DNA of 50,683 bases from Verrucomicrobiales bacterium (GTDB taxonomy: Bacteria > Verrucomicrobiota > Verrucomicrobiia > Verrucomicrobiales > DEV007): positions 1 to 50,683 of the forward strand of contig JAEUHI010000038.1 in NCBI GenBank assembly GCA_016795385.1, given 5' to 3'. The stretch's first letter is position 1; each line of letters opens with the position of its first letter. Of the stretch, positions 42,242 through 50,379 are shown piece by piece. Below the pieces are notes generated by a model. The model ran no database searches. It was not told where the DNA came from and saw only the letters and a program-made list of their open reading frames with translations. The translations under genes and the position numbers were made by a program.

Positions 42242-43746
42242 TGCGTGCCCTCGTTTGCTGTTTTTGTCTCTTCACCGCGCTCACGGTTCCGGCCACCGCC
42301 AAGCCGCGGGACATCCTCTTCATTCTCGCCGATGACCATCGTTTTGATGCGATGGGATTCCTCGGTCATCCCTGGCTCGAGACCCCGGGCTTCGACCGTC
42401 TCGCGAAAGGAGGTGCCCACTTCCCGAAGGCGATGGTGACGACCTCGCTTTGTTCGCCGAGCCGGGCGAGCATCCTCACGGGCCTCTATGCGCACAAGCA
42501 TCGCGTCGTCGACAACTACAATCCCGTCTCGCCGGATCTCGTCTTTTTTCCCCAGCTCCTCCAAGAGGCGGGATACGAGACCGCCTTTTTCGGGAAGTGG
42601 CACATGGGCGAGACCGATGAACCCCAGCGCGGCTTCGATCATTGGGCGGTCTTCAAGGGCCAGGGCACCTACTGGCCTGACGGACGCGGCACCTCGCGCG
42701 TGGTGCCGCAAACCACTCTCGATGGTTTCAACATCAACGGCAAACGCCAGCCGCAGCAGGGCTACATCACGGACGAGCTCACCGACATGGCGCTCGATTG
42801 GCTCGGCTCCCGTGATCCTGACAAACCGCTCTTTCTCTACCTCTCGCACAAGGCGGTGCACTCGGACTTCGTCCCGCACGACCGCCACCGCGGCCGCTAC
42901 GAGGAGAAGCCCTTTCCCGCCCCACCTTCCCTCGCCGCGCCGGAAGGCAATCCGGGGCATTGGCCGCGCTGGGTCCTCGATCAGCGCAACAGCCGTCACG
43001 GCGTCGGCTACGGCTACAACCTGCCGGATTTCGATGTGGCGGTCTACTACCGCCGCTACATGGAAGCGCTCCTCGCCGTGGATGAGAATGTCTCGCGCGT
43101 CCTCGACTGGCTGGAGAAAGAAGGACGTCTCGAGAGCACGCTCATCGTCTACATGGGCGACAATGGATTCCAATTCGGCGAACACGGCCTGATCGACAAA
43201 CGCACCGCCTACGAGGCCTCGATCCGGGTGCCGTTGCTGATGTTTTGTCCCGAACTCATTCCGGCGGGCACCGTGGTGAAGGAGACGGTCGCGAACATCG
43301 ACATCGCTCCGACCCTGCTCGAGATCGCGGGCGCTTTGCCGGACGATGCGGCGAAGCGCTTCGATGGACGCAGCTTTCTTCCTCACCTCCAGGGAAAGAC
43401 CGACGGTTGGCGCGAGGAGATCCTCTACGAATACTACTGGGAGCAGAACTACCCGCAGACTCCGACGATGCACGGGCTCGTGGGCGAGCGTTGGAAGTAT
43501 GTCAGGCCCCACGGGATCTGGGACATCGGCGAGCTGTACGATCTTGAGAAGGATCCTCACGAACAGACCAATCTCGCCCTCGAACCCGCGCACCAGGACC
43601 GCGTCCGCGAAATGAACGCGCGCCTTTTCGACCTGCTCGAAGAGACGGGCGGAGAAAACCTGCCGCTCCTCCGCGACCGGGGGGAGGTCTACCCTTGGAG
43701 GAAGGCGTCCGGGCCGGAAGAGACCCCTTTCCCGGGGATTTTTTAG
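42241..43746 (+). CDS. Secreted type I sulfatase
   Basis: A 501-aa protein with a signal peptide (residues 1-20, ending VPATA). Asp31/Asp32 in ILADDHR and later Asp/Asn residues in YMGDNGFQFGEHG bind the metal. The modification motif CSPSR has Cys71, converted to formylglycine by an FGE-type enzyme, as in S1 sulfatases acting on sulfated glycans. Substrate cannot be read from sequence; the pairing with a second sulfatase 2 kb away suggests sulfated polysaccharide use. It is divergent from the nucleoside hydrolase gene, and an inverted repeat covers its start. Confidence 0.93.
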   Translation: MRALVCCFCLFTALTVPATAKPRDILFILADDHRFDAMGFLGHPWLETPGFDRLAKGGAHFPKAMVTTSLCSPSRASILTGLYAHKHRVVDNYNPVSPDLVFFPQLLQEAGYETAFFGKWHMGETDEPQRGFDHWAVFKGQGTYWPDGRGTSRVVPQTTLDGFNINGKRQPQQGYITDELTDMALDWLGSRDPDKPLFLYLSHKAVHSDFVPHDRHRGRYEEKPFPAPPSLAAPEGNPGHWPRWVLDQRNSRHGVGYGYNLPDFDVAVYYRRYMEALLAVDENVSRVLDWLEKEGRLESTLIVYMGDNGFQFGEHGLIDKRTAYEASIRVPLLMFCPELIPAGTVVKETVANIDIAPTLLEIAGALPDDAAKRFDGRSFLPHLQGKTDGWREEILYEYYWEQNYPQTPTMHGLVGERWKYVRPHGIWDIGELYDLEKDPHEQTNLALEPAHQDRVREMNARLFDLLEETGGENLPLLRDRGEVYPWRKASGPEETPFPGIF

Positions 43747-43794
43747 GGAAAATAGTCCTTTCCCGCTGATTTTCAGTGACTTGGGCGCAGGTTT

Positions 43795-43810
43795 TGGCAC
43801 AAAGGTTGCT
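43795..43810 (+). promoter_or_regulatory. Sigma-54 promoter of the ammonium transporter gene
   Basis: TGGCACAAAGGTTGCT at 43795-43810 matches the -24/-12 consensus TGGCAC-N5-TTGCW fully. It lies 140 bp upstream of the amt start, so the transcript would begin near 43821 and have a leader of roughly 130 nt. Ammonium transporter genes are standard targets of NtrC with sigma-54, and an NtrC-type activator is encoded at 18.7-20.1 kb. An activator site was not identified upstream. Confidence 0.9.
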
Positions 43811-43949
43811 AACTCCCTGAGCCACAACCCCCTATCCTGGTTTCAGCCTTTTTCCCGGGAGACCGCCGGCCTTCGGACCGACCGGCCTCTCCGCGTCAGC
43901 GTTGTCTTCCGATCGGGGGATGGAAAATCCCTAACAAACCCCCAATCAA

Positions 43950-45245
43950 ATGACCAAACCGCTCCTTCGGGCGCCGGGACTCTCCGGCGCGCTCGTTCTC
44001 CTGTCCCTTGTCTCCGCCTCCGTGGCCCGGGCCGAGGATCCTCCACTCACGGCCGAGGCGGCCGCGACGATCGGCAACAACGCGTGGATGTTGACCTCGA
44101 CCGCGCTCGTTCTCTTCATGACCCTCCCGGGCCTCGCCCTTTTCTATGGCGGCCTCGTGAGCAAGAAGAATGTGCTCAGCGTGCTGATGCACTGCTTCGC
44201 CCTCGCCTGCGTCCTCAGCATCGTCTGGCTCGTGTGCGGCTATTCCCTTTCGCTTGGTGAAAAGGGTGGGTGGACAGGCGGCCTCGGACACTTCATGCAC
44301 CGCGGCGTAGCGGCCGACGGCATCCTCACCTCGGCCTTCCAGATGACCTTCTTCATCATCACGCCGGCCCTGATGGTGGGGACCTTCGTCGAGCGGATCA
44401 AGTTCCCCGCGATGCTGCTCTTCTCGGTGCTCTGGGCCCTGCTTGTTTATGCGCCGGTCTGCCACATCACCTGGTTCGGCGGCGGAGAGGAGAATGTCTC
44501 GCTCTTCACGAAGTGGGGCGTCATCGATCTCGCCGGCGGTATCGTCGTACATATCACCGCCGGGGTCGGTGCGCTAGTCGCCTGTGTCATGGTCGGAGCC
44601 CGCAATCATCCCACGCCGCCCCACAACCTGCCCATGACCGTGACCGGGACGGCGATGCTGTGGGTTGGCTGGTTCGGCTTCAACGCGGGCAGTCAGGGCG
44701 GCGCGACCGATGCCGCGGCCATGACGCTTTTTGTCACCCACCTCTCCGCCGCGACGGGAGCGGTGGTCTGGATGTTGATCGACTGGTGCGTCGAGAAAAA
44801 GCCGACCGTGCTCGGTATCGCCACCGGAGCGATCGCCGGACTCGCCGCGATCACCCCGGCCTCGGGTGTGGCCACGCCTGGTGGCGCCCTCTTGATCGGG
44901 GCGTGCTCCGGGCTGGCCTGCTGGTGGGCCTCCATGCGCCTGAAGAAAGCCCTCGGCTACGATGACTCGCTCGACGTCGTCGGCGTCCACGGCGTCGGCG
45001 GTCTCATTGGCACGCTCCTCGCCGCCGTGGTCGGCTCTTCGCTCTTTGGTGGAAGTCTCGAACTCGGCAAACAACTCGGGATCCAGGCTCTCGCTTCGGT
45101 CGTGACGATCGTCTACACGGGCATCGTCACTTTCCTGATCCTCGTGCTGGTGCGGGTCGTATGCGGCGGACTCCGCGTCTCGGAGGAGCAGGAGAGGATC
45201 GGCCTCGATCAATCGGCCCACGGCGAAAACGCCTACAACGACTGA
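43950..45245 (+). CDS. amt: Ammonium transporter (Amt/MEP family)
   Basis: A 431-aa integral membrane protein with a cleavable N-terminal signal-like helix (residues 1-27) and eleven helices. Family traits are NNAWMLTSTALVLFMTLPGLALFYGGLV, given here in part, KNVLSVLMHC, GGIVVHITAGVGALVACVM with the first pore His, and VVGVHGVGGLIGTLLAA with the second pore His. It moves ammonium or ammonia inward. No glnK/PII gene is adjacent, which is less usual for amtB. The start is preceded by CCTAACAAACCC. A good terminator follows. Confidence 0.95.
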   Translation: MTKPLLRAPGLSGALVLLSLVSASVARAEDPPLTAEAAATIGNNAWMLTSTALVLFMTLPGLALFYGGLVSKKNVLSVLMHCFALACVLSIVWLVCGYSLSLGEKGGWTGGLGHFMHRGVAADGILTSAFQMTFFIITPALMVGTFVERIKFPAMLLFSVLWALLVYAPVCHITWFGGGEENVSLFTKWGVIDLAGGIVVHITAGVGALVACVMVGARNHPTPPHNLPMTVTGTAMLWVGWFGFNAGSQGGATDAAAMTLFVTHLSAATGAVVWMLIDWCVEKKPTVLGIATGAIAGLAAITPASGVATPGGALLIGACSGLACWWASMRLKKALGYDDSLDVVGVHGVGGLIGTLLAAVVGSSLFGGSLELGKQLGIQALASVVTIVYTGIVTFLILVLVRVVCGGLRVSEEQERIGLDQSAHGENAYND

Positions 45246-45269
45246 CCGCCTCTCCAGTCGCATTCTCAA

Positions 45270-45305
45270 AGCCCCGTCCGGCAAACATCCGGGCGGGGTT
45301 TTTTC
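45270..45305 (+). terminator. Intrinsic terminator after amt
   Basis: CCCCGTCCGG at 45272-45281 pairs with CCGGGCGGGG at 45289-45298, then TTTTTTC. It lies 25 bp after the amt stop. Stem and T-tract are canonical. Confidence 0.88.
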
Positions 45306-45404
45306 TTTTGCATTTTTCGCTCGCCAAACTCGACATCGGAGGAGGAACCCGACAAGATTCGACGACGGGAGATTTCCCGGAACCAACCACCCCCAGAAAA
45401 AGCC

Positions 45405-45569
45405 ATGATCGACTTCGTCCCAAGCCTCGCCGCGATTGCCCTGCCCGCCTACATCGGTCCTGTCGTCGCGCTCGTTGCCGGTATCCTCATCCTCCTCAAG
45501 CCCGACCTTCTCGCCAAGATCGTCGCGATCTACCTGATCGTGGTCGGCGCGCTTGGCTTGCTCGGCTGA
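45405..45569 (+). CDS. Small DUF3096-type membrane protein
   Basis: A 54-aa protein with two hydrophobic segments separated by KPDLL: GPVVALVAGILILL (about 18-31) and AKIVAIYLIVVGALGLLG (37-54). This matches DUF3096 proteins of similar length, a family of unknown function whose members carry the pattern LVAGILIL..P..L..IVAIYLIVIG. The ATG at 45405 follows the amt terminator by about 100 bp. It is convergent with the second sulfatase, with a 19-bp gap. Confidence 0.8.
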   Translation: MIDFVPSLAAIALPAYIGPVVALVAGILILLKPDLLAKIVAIYLIVVGALGLLG

Positions 45570-45588
45570 CGCGGAGAGGCTCCGGAGA

Positions 45589-47184
45589 TCACTCCGCGAC
45601 CTTCGCTTTCCCTTTACCCTTGCCTTTCCCCTTCGCGCCCTGGCCTTGACCGGCGCGCAGGTAGGACTCGGGGGCATCCTGCTCGGGCACTTTCAGCTCG
45701 GTGCGGAGTCGCTTGAGTTCGGCGTGCAATTCGGTCTGCACCGCCGCGTAATCGGCGTTGCCGTAGACGTTGGTCATTTCGTCAGGATCGCTCTTCCGGT
45801 CGATGAGGGTCCAGTAGTTGGTCTCGGGCTCGTAGAAGTGGAAAAGCTTGTAGCGGTCGGTGACGACGCCGTAGTGCTTCCGGACGCTGTGGGGCCCGGG
45901 GTATTCGTAGTAGTGGTAGTAGAAGCTGGTCCGCCAATCGGCAGGAGCTTTGCCTCCGGATTGGAAGAAGGGCATGAGACTGCGTCCCTGCATGTCTTCG
46001 GGGACGGGGAGTCCGGCGGCTTCGAGGAAGGTCTCGGGAAAGTCGATGATCGAGACCATTCCCTCGCCGCGCGTGCCGGGTGCGATCTTGCCGGGCCAGC
46101 GGGCCAGCAACGGGGTGGTGAGCGACTCCTCGTAGATCCAACGTTTGTCGAACCACCCGTGCTCGCCGAGATAGAAACCCTGATCGGAGGAAAGGACCAC
46201 GAGGGTCTCGTCGGCGATGCCTTCGGCCTCGAGAGTGTCTAACAAAGCCCCCATCGCCTCATCGACGGCTTTCACCGTGCCGAGGTAGTCGTGCATGTAG
46301 CGCTGGTAACGCCAACGCACGAGATCCTTGCCGCTGAGATCGGCTACGGCGGCGTTGCGCGGCTCGTAATAGGCGTTCCACTGCGCGAGTTGCTCGGGCG
46401 TGAGGCCGGGCGTCGGCGTGAGTTTGGCATCGCGCTCGGTGAAGGTCTTGGCGAGGGTCATGTCCTGCTCGAGTTCGGCGATGCCGCGGCCGGAGTAGTC
46501 GTCGAAGAGGGTCTTCGGCTCGGGGAATTCGCGGTCGCCGTTCCACCCGAGGTGGCGCAGGGCGGGAGCCCACTCGCGGTGGGGGGCCTTGTGCTGGGTC
46601 ATGAGGAGAAAGGGCTTTGTTTTGTCGCGCTTCTTCACCCATTCGACCGAGAATTCACTGATGAGGTCGGTGGTGTAGCCGGTGTGTTTCACCTGCTCGC
46701 CATCGCGGATCATCGGCGGATTGTAGTAAGCGCCCTGACCGGGGAGGATGTGCCAGTGATCGTAGCCCTGGGGATCACTGACGAGATGCCATTTGCCGAT
46801 CACCGCGGTCTGGTAGCCGGCTTCGTGGAGCAACTTTACGAAGGTCTGCTGGGATCCGTCGAAGCGGCTGCCATTGTGGTAAAAACCGTTGAGGTGACTG
46901 TATTTTCCGGTCTGGATGACGGCCCGGCTCGGTCCGCAGATCGAGTTGGGCACGACGCAGCGTTCGAAGAGCATGCCCTCTTTCGCGAGACGGTCCATGT
47001 GCGGCGTCTCGAGCAGCTTCAACTCGTGGCCATAGGCGCTGATGGCCTGGGTGGCGAGGTCGTCGCAGAAGAAGAAGACGATATTCTGCCGCGAGGCTGG
47101 CTTTTCTTCCGCGGCTCGTGCCACAGGGACGGACGGAAGCGCGAGCAGACAGAGGAATGAAGCAACGAGAGCGGGGCGATTCAT
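45589..47184 (-). CDS. Secreted type I sulfatase with Lys/Gly-rich tail
   Basis: A 531-aa protein with a signal peptide (residues 1-24). The modification motif CGPSR has Cys83, and the metal site includes FFCDDLATQ and SSDQGFYLGEHG. It also has YHYYEYPG and the sequence TPLLARWPGKI. The final 20 residues (GQGQGAKGKGKGKGKAK region) form a basic low-complexity tail, absent from most sulfatases, which could bind acidic sulfated glycans or a cell surface. It is unlike the first sulfatase in its middle part, so the two probably have different substrates. It starts on the minus strand and has a 107-bp gap to the exported protein gene beyond. Confidence 0.92.
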   Translation of the reverse strand: MNRPALVASFLCLLALPSVPVARAAEEKPASRQNIVFFFCDDLATQAISAYGHELKLLETPHMDRLAKEGMLFERCVVPNSICGPSRAVIQTGKYSHLNGFYHNGSRFDGSQQTFVKLLHEAGYQTAVIGKWHLVSDPQGYDHWHILPGQGAYYNPPMIRDGEQVKHTGYTTDLISEFSVEWVKKRDKTKPFLLMTQHKAPHREWAPALRHLGWNGDREFPEPKTLFDDYSGRGIAELEQDMTLAKTFTERDAKLTPTPGLTPEQLAQWNAYYEPRNAAVADLSGKDLVRWRYQRYMHDYLGTVKAVDEAMGALLDTLEAEGIADETLVVLSSDQGFYLGEHGWFDKRWIYEESLTTPLLARWPGKIAPGTRGEGMVSIIDFPETFLEAAGLPVPEDMQGRSLMPFFQSGGKAPADWRTSFYYHYYEYPGPHSVRKHYGVVTDRYKLFHFYEPETNYWTLIDRKSDPDEMTNVYGNADYAAVQTELHAELKRLRTELKVPEQDAPESYLRAGQGQGAKGKGKGKGKAKVAE

Positions 47185-47291
47185 GGTGAGGGTGTTTTAC
47201 CGCCCCATGGACGGGACGGGAAGGCCAAAACCCCCGTCCGCGTCGAAAGTTGCGTCGCACGAAAAGGTGCGCGACGCATGCGCCCGATGGC

Positions 47292-47795
47292 TCACTTGAA
47301 GAGGATACCACGGATCCGCCAGCTCGTGAGGTATTCACCTCCGTTGACGGCGCGCTCGTCGAGATTGTCGGTGAGCTTCATCTCGAATTGCGGACGCGCG
47401 TCGCCACGACGCTGGATCTTCATCACCTTCGTGCCGCTGCCGGCGGTGTCCTTGTCGTAGTCGGGATTGCGGGAAACCCCCGAGTAATAGAGCCGCACGG
47501 TGACGCGACGATCATTGCCCGTGACCTTCTGCAGATTGAGGAAGAAACCATTGCGTCCGGAAGGTCCGGTGACCACGGACCGGTTGCGCGGGGGAAGCTG
47601 CTCGGTATCGCGCTGGTCGACCCGGTAGTTGTCGAAATTCGATCCGTTCTTGATGGAGATGTTTCCCTGCGCGTCTCCGCGATAGATCCCGGTGTAGCCG
47701 AGCCGGCGAAGGTCTCCCTTTGAAAGAGGAGCTGCGTCGGCGAGAGGCGAAAGGGCGGCAAAAGCAAGAAGCAGGGCGTAGAAACGTGAAATCAT
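47292..47795 (-). CDS. Exported protein of unknown function, paralogue A
   Basis: A 167-aa protein from ATG 47795, with a signal peptide (MISRFYALLLAFAALSPLADA). The mature part shares a scaffold with the next gene: L-S-K-G-D-L-R-R-L-G-Y-T-G-I-Y near the N-terminus, TGPSGRNGFFLNLQKV, VTVRLYYSGVSRNPDYD, and KIQRRGDARPQFEMKLTDNLDERAV. The mixture suggests a small beta-rich domain with no catalytic signature. The gene pair probably arose by duplication. No family is recognised. Confidence 0.8.
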   Translation of the reverse strand: MISRFYALLLAFAALSPLADAAPLSKGDLRRLGYTGIYRGDAQGNISIKNGSNFDNYRVDQRDTEQLPPRNRSVVTGPSGRNGFFLNLQKVTGNDRRVTVRLYYSGVSRNPDYDKDTAGSGTKVMKIQRRGDARPQFEMKLTDNLDERAVNGGEYLTSWRIRGILFK

Positions 47796-47899
47796 AATCG
47801 GGGGTGTAGGGGGGATGAAGCGGATCCGCCGAAAATGTCGCTCTTCCGGGGGACGTGCGCAAGTCCCGCCTCCCTTCGCCGACCTGAAGGGGAATTCCC

Positions 47900-48421
47900 T
47901 CACCGGCCTGACAAGTTGCCGGAACGGCGCCAATAGGTGCAAAGCGATCCGTCGAACACGGAGCGCTCTTCGAAGGTGTCGACCATCGTCATCTCAAGCT
48001 GGGACCTGGAGAAACCGCGACGCTGGAGGCGCAGGATCTTTTGGCCACCTCCCGACATTTCTTCGCCGTACTCGGGATTGAAAGAAGTGCCGGAATAGAG
48101 GTGGCGGATCGTGGCGCGCCGCACATTGCCACGGGCGGAGACCCGGGTGAGGGTGAACGTGTTTTGCCCCGAGGGACCCGTGACAAGAGCACGCGGTGCG
48201 ACGGTGATCTCCTCAGAACCTGATCCCTGAGTCCCGGTCTCGGCAAAGGAAACGCCATTCCACATGCCGGTCCTGGCCTCGATCTTGCCCGCGTATCGAC
48301 CGAGGTAGCCATACTGCCGGAGATCTTTGGCGGAAAGGTTACGCCCTTGTGCGGAATCGTGCGGCAGACCGGCAAGTGCGAACGCAAAAAAGAGAGGGAA
48401 AACGCGGAGAGGCCAGTTCAT
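47900..48421 (-). CDS. Exported protein of unknown function, paralogue B
   Basis: A 173-aa protein from ATG 48421 with a signal peptide ending near LPHDSAQG. It aligns by eye with paralogue A along its whole mature length: LSAKDLRQYGYLGRYAG, LVTGPSGQNTFTLTRV, ATIRHLYSGTSFNPEYGEE, ILRLQRRGFSRSQLEMTMVDTFEERSV. It also has one extra Cys near its end (SLCTYW). It is divergent from the CPBP protease gene. No family is recognised and the function is unknown. Confidence 0.8.
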   Translation of the reverse strand: MNWPLRVFPLFFAFALAGLPHDSAQGRNLSAKDLRQYGYLGRYAGKIEARTGMWNGVSFAETGTQGSGSEEITVAPRALVTGPSGQNTFTLTRVSARGNVRRATIRHLYSGTSFNPEYGEEMSGGGQKILRLQRRGFSRSQLEMTMVDTFEERSVFDGSLCTYWRRSGNLSGR

Positions 48422-48534
48422 CGGGAGCGGTAGCAATTCGTTGGAGAATCGCCCCGGGATCGCCCGGGCGCAAGATCGGGACGGTGGATCGGTCCGGTCT
48501 TGCCATCGCCCGCGTTTCGTCGTATCGGGCTGCC

Positions 48535-49557
48535 ATGCCGGAGCGCGCCTCATTTTTCCAATCCAGCGTCTTCAAGATCCTCGTTTACCTCCTCGGGACG
48601 ATGCTTCTGGGTGCTCTGCTCGCACCACAACTCTACCTCGGCGGCAAACACGCGGTGGCCGAGGGATGGCTCGCCGGCGGTTGGCTCGACGGTCTTCACG
48701 GCTCGATGGAACGGGCAAAGTTTTCACGTTACTTCAACCGTGCCGTCCTCATCGCCGCCGTGTTGCTCCTCTGGCCCGCGCTGCGTTGGCTGAATGCGGG
48801 AAAACGCGAAAGCAAAACGGTCGGGACACCCGCGAAACGCGGCGAGGAGATACTGCGTTTCTTCCAACTCTCTCCAAACCCGTGGTGGTGGAGTCACCTC
48901 CTCATCGGATTTGTCCTCGCCGGCGGCACCCTGCTCCTCCTGGGATGGTTTTACGTCAGCCAAGGATGGTATGACCTGCGTGACGCGGGGAAGCCGCTCT
49001 CCCGCATCCTCGCGACCGCCTTGGGCACGGGCCTCGCCGTGGGATTGCTTGAAGAATTCGTCTTCCGGGGAGCCCTCCACGTCGTCGTCTCGAAATGGCT
49101 CCGGCCGAAGACCTTGTTCTGGGTGATCGCCGCCTTCTTTGCGGTGATCCACTTCTTCAATCCCCCCCATGGTCTCGATGCCGGAACGGTGACCGGAACG
49201 ACCGGACTCTGGATGGTCGGGCAGATCTTCGGACACTTCTTTTCGCAGTTTGCCAACCCTTCGTTTCTCCTCGCCGAATTCGCGGTGCTCTTCGCGATCG
49301 GTCTCGTCCTCGGTTACACCCGGATGAAGACCGGATCGCTCTGGCTCGGGATCGGCCTCCACACCGGCTGGGTCTTCGGCGTGAAGACGCTCAGCCCCAT
49401 GACCACTCGAGCTTTTGCCCCCGCCGAAATGATGCCCTGGCTCGGCGATACCCTTCGCGTCGGCGCGGTCTCCTGCATCGTCGTGGCACTGACCGGCGCC
49501 GTGCTTTGGCTGTGGTTGCGGAAACGCTACGGCGATCCCTTCTCCGAGCCGGAATGA
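48535..49557 (+). CDS. CPBP-family intramembrane protease
   Basis: A 340-aa membrane protein with about eight helices and the CAAX-protease/bacteriocin-processing (CPBP) motifs: LLEEFVFRG with Glu173-Glu174 and Arg178, AVIHFFN with the metal or catalytic His, and LHTGW near residue 282. It probably cleaves membrane-bound peptides, or acts in immunity or cell-envelope sorting. The ATG at 48535 was chosen because the upstream frame is non-homologous. It overlaps the comF start by ATGA, so both are coupled. Confidence 0.88.
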   Translation: MPERASFFQSSVFKILVYLLGTMLLGALLAPQLYLGGKHAVAEGWLAGGWLDGLHGSMERAKFSRYFNRAVLIAAVLLLWPALRWLNAGKRESKTVGTPAKRGEEILRFFQLSPNPWWWSHLLIGFVLAGGTLLLLGWFYVSQGWYDLRDAGKPLSRILATALGTGLAVGLLEEFVFRGALHVVVSKWLRPKTLFWVIAAFFAVIHFFNPPHGLDAGTVTGTTGLWMVGQIFGHFFSQFANPSFLLAEFAVLFAIGLVLGYTRMKTGSLWLGIGLHTGWVFGVKTLSPMTTRAFAPAEMMPWLGDTLRVGAVSCIVVALTGAVLWLWLRKRYGDPFSEPE

Positions 49558-50345
49558 ACGAACCGGTTGCCACGTCGCGGCAAGTCTCGCGGATCGCGAG
49601 GATCCGCCAGTCGGTCGTTGGATGGATCTATCCGCCCCTTTGCGCGGCGTGTGAAACACCCCTGTCTTCCTCACGCCAGATCGAGGTGCCTTTTCTCTGC
49701 GAGCCTTGCGAGGCCGCCTTGACTCCGATCGGCGACCACTACTGCCGGGTCTGCGGACAGGGGTTCGACGGCACTTCGTCCCTGCCCTTCCGTTGTTCCA
49801 ACTGCGGCGACCGCGAGCTCGCGATCGACTTTGCCGTCAGCGCCTTTCGTGGCGCAGGAGCGGGAAAAGGGCTTGTGCATCAGTTCAAATACGGCAAGGA
49901 GCGCCACCTCGCCCGTCTCTTCGGCGTGCTCCTCGACGAGGTCTGGCGCGATGTGAGGCTGAGCGAAACACCATCGTGGTGGGTCGTGCCCGTGCCCCTG
50001 CATCGGAGACGCCATCGGGAACGTGGCTTCAACCAATCCCACGAACTGGCTCGCGAACTCGTTCGACGCGCTCCCGAGGGAATCAACCTGACCCTGCATC
50101 AACTCCTCCGCCGCACCCGTGAACGCGAGCGCCAGGCTCGGCTCGACCGGAAAGAACGGCTCGTTAATCTGAGCGAGGTCTTCGCCCCCGTGCGCCGACT
50201 CCCCGATGCGCCTCCCGGGGGCGCTCGCATCCTCCTCATTGATGACGTCATCACCACCGGCACCACCGTTTCGGAATGTGCCGCCGTGTTGCGGCAATCG
50301 ATGGAGATCGATCGGATCGCGGCGGTCTCGGTGTTGCGAGGCTGA
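49554..50345 (+). CDS. comF: ComF-family phosphoribosyltransferase-like protein
   Basis: A 263-aa protein of the ComF/GntX group, linked to natural DNA uptake in some bacteria. It has three CxxC pairs in the first 85 residues (Cys30/33, Cys49/52, Cys64/67, Cys81/84), so two zinc ribbons are likely. The PRTase domain has VVPVPLHRRRHRERGFNQS and the PRPP loop ILLIDDVITTGTT. It starts inside the CPBP protease stop. The role in this organism is unknown; transformation machinery, if present, lies outside the window. Confidence 0.93.
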   Translation: MNEPVATSRQVSRIARIRQSVVGWIYPPLCAACETPLSSSRQIEVPFLCEPCEAALTPIGDHYCRVCGQGFDGTSSLPFRCSNCGDRELAIDFAVSAFRGAGAGKGLVHQFKYGKERHLARLFGVLLDEVWRDVRLSETPSWWVVPVPLHRRRHRERGFNQSHELARELVRRAPEGINLTLHQLLRRTRERERQARLDRKERLVNLSEVFAPVRRLPDAPPGGARILLIDDVITTGTTVSECAAVLRQSMEIDRIAAVSVLRG

Positions 50346-50379
50346 TGGTAGTTGGGGACTAGACGGAAAGAGGGAGGCA

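Noticed and set aside
43724..43745. Intrinsic terminator at the end of the first sulfatase gene
   Set aside because: CCCC/GGGG stem of only four pairs followed by T residues that overlap the stop codon; too weak to annotate.
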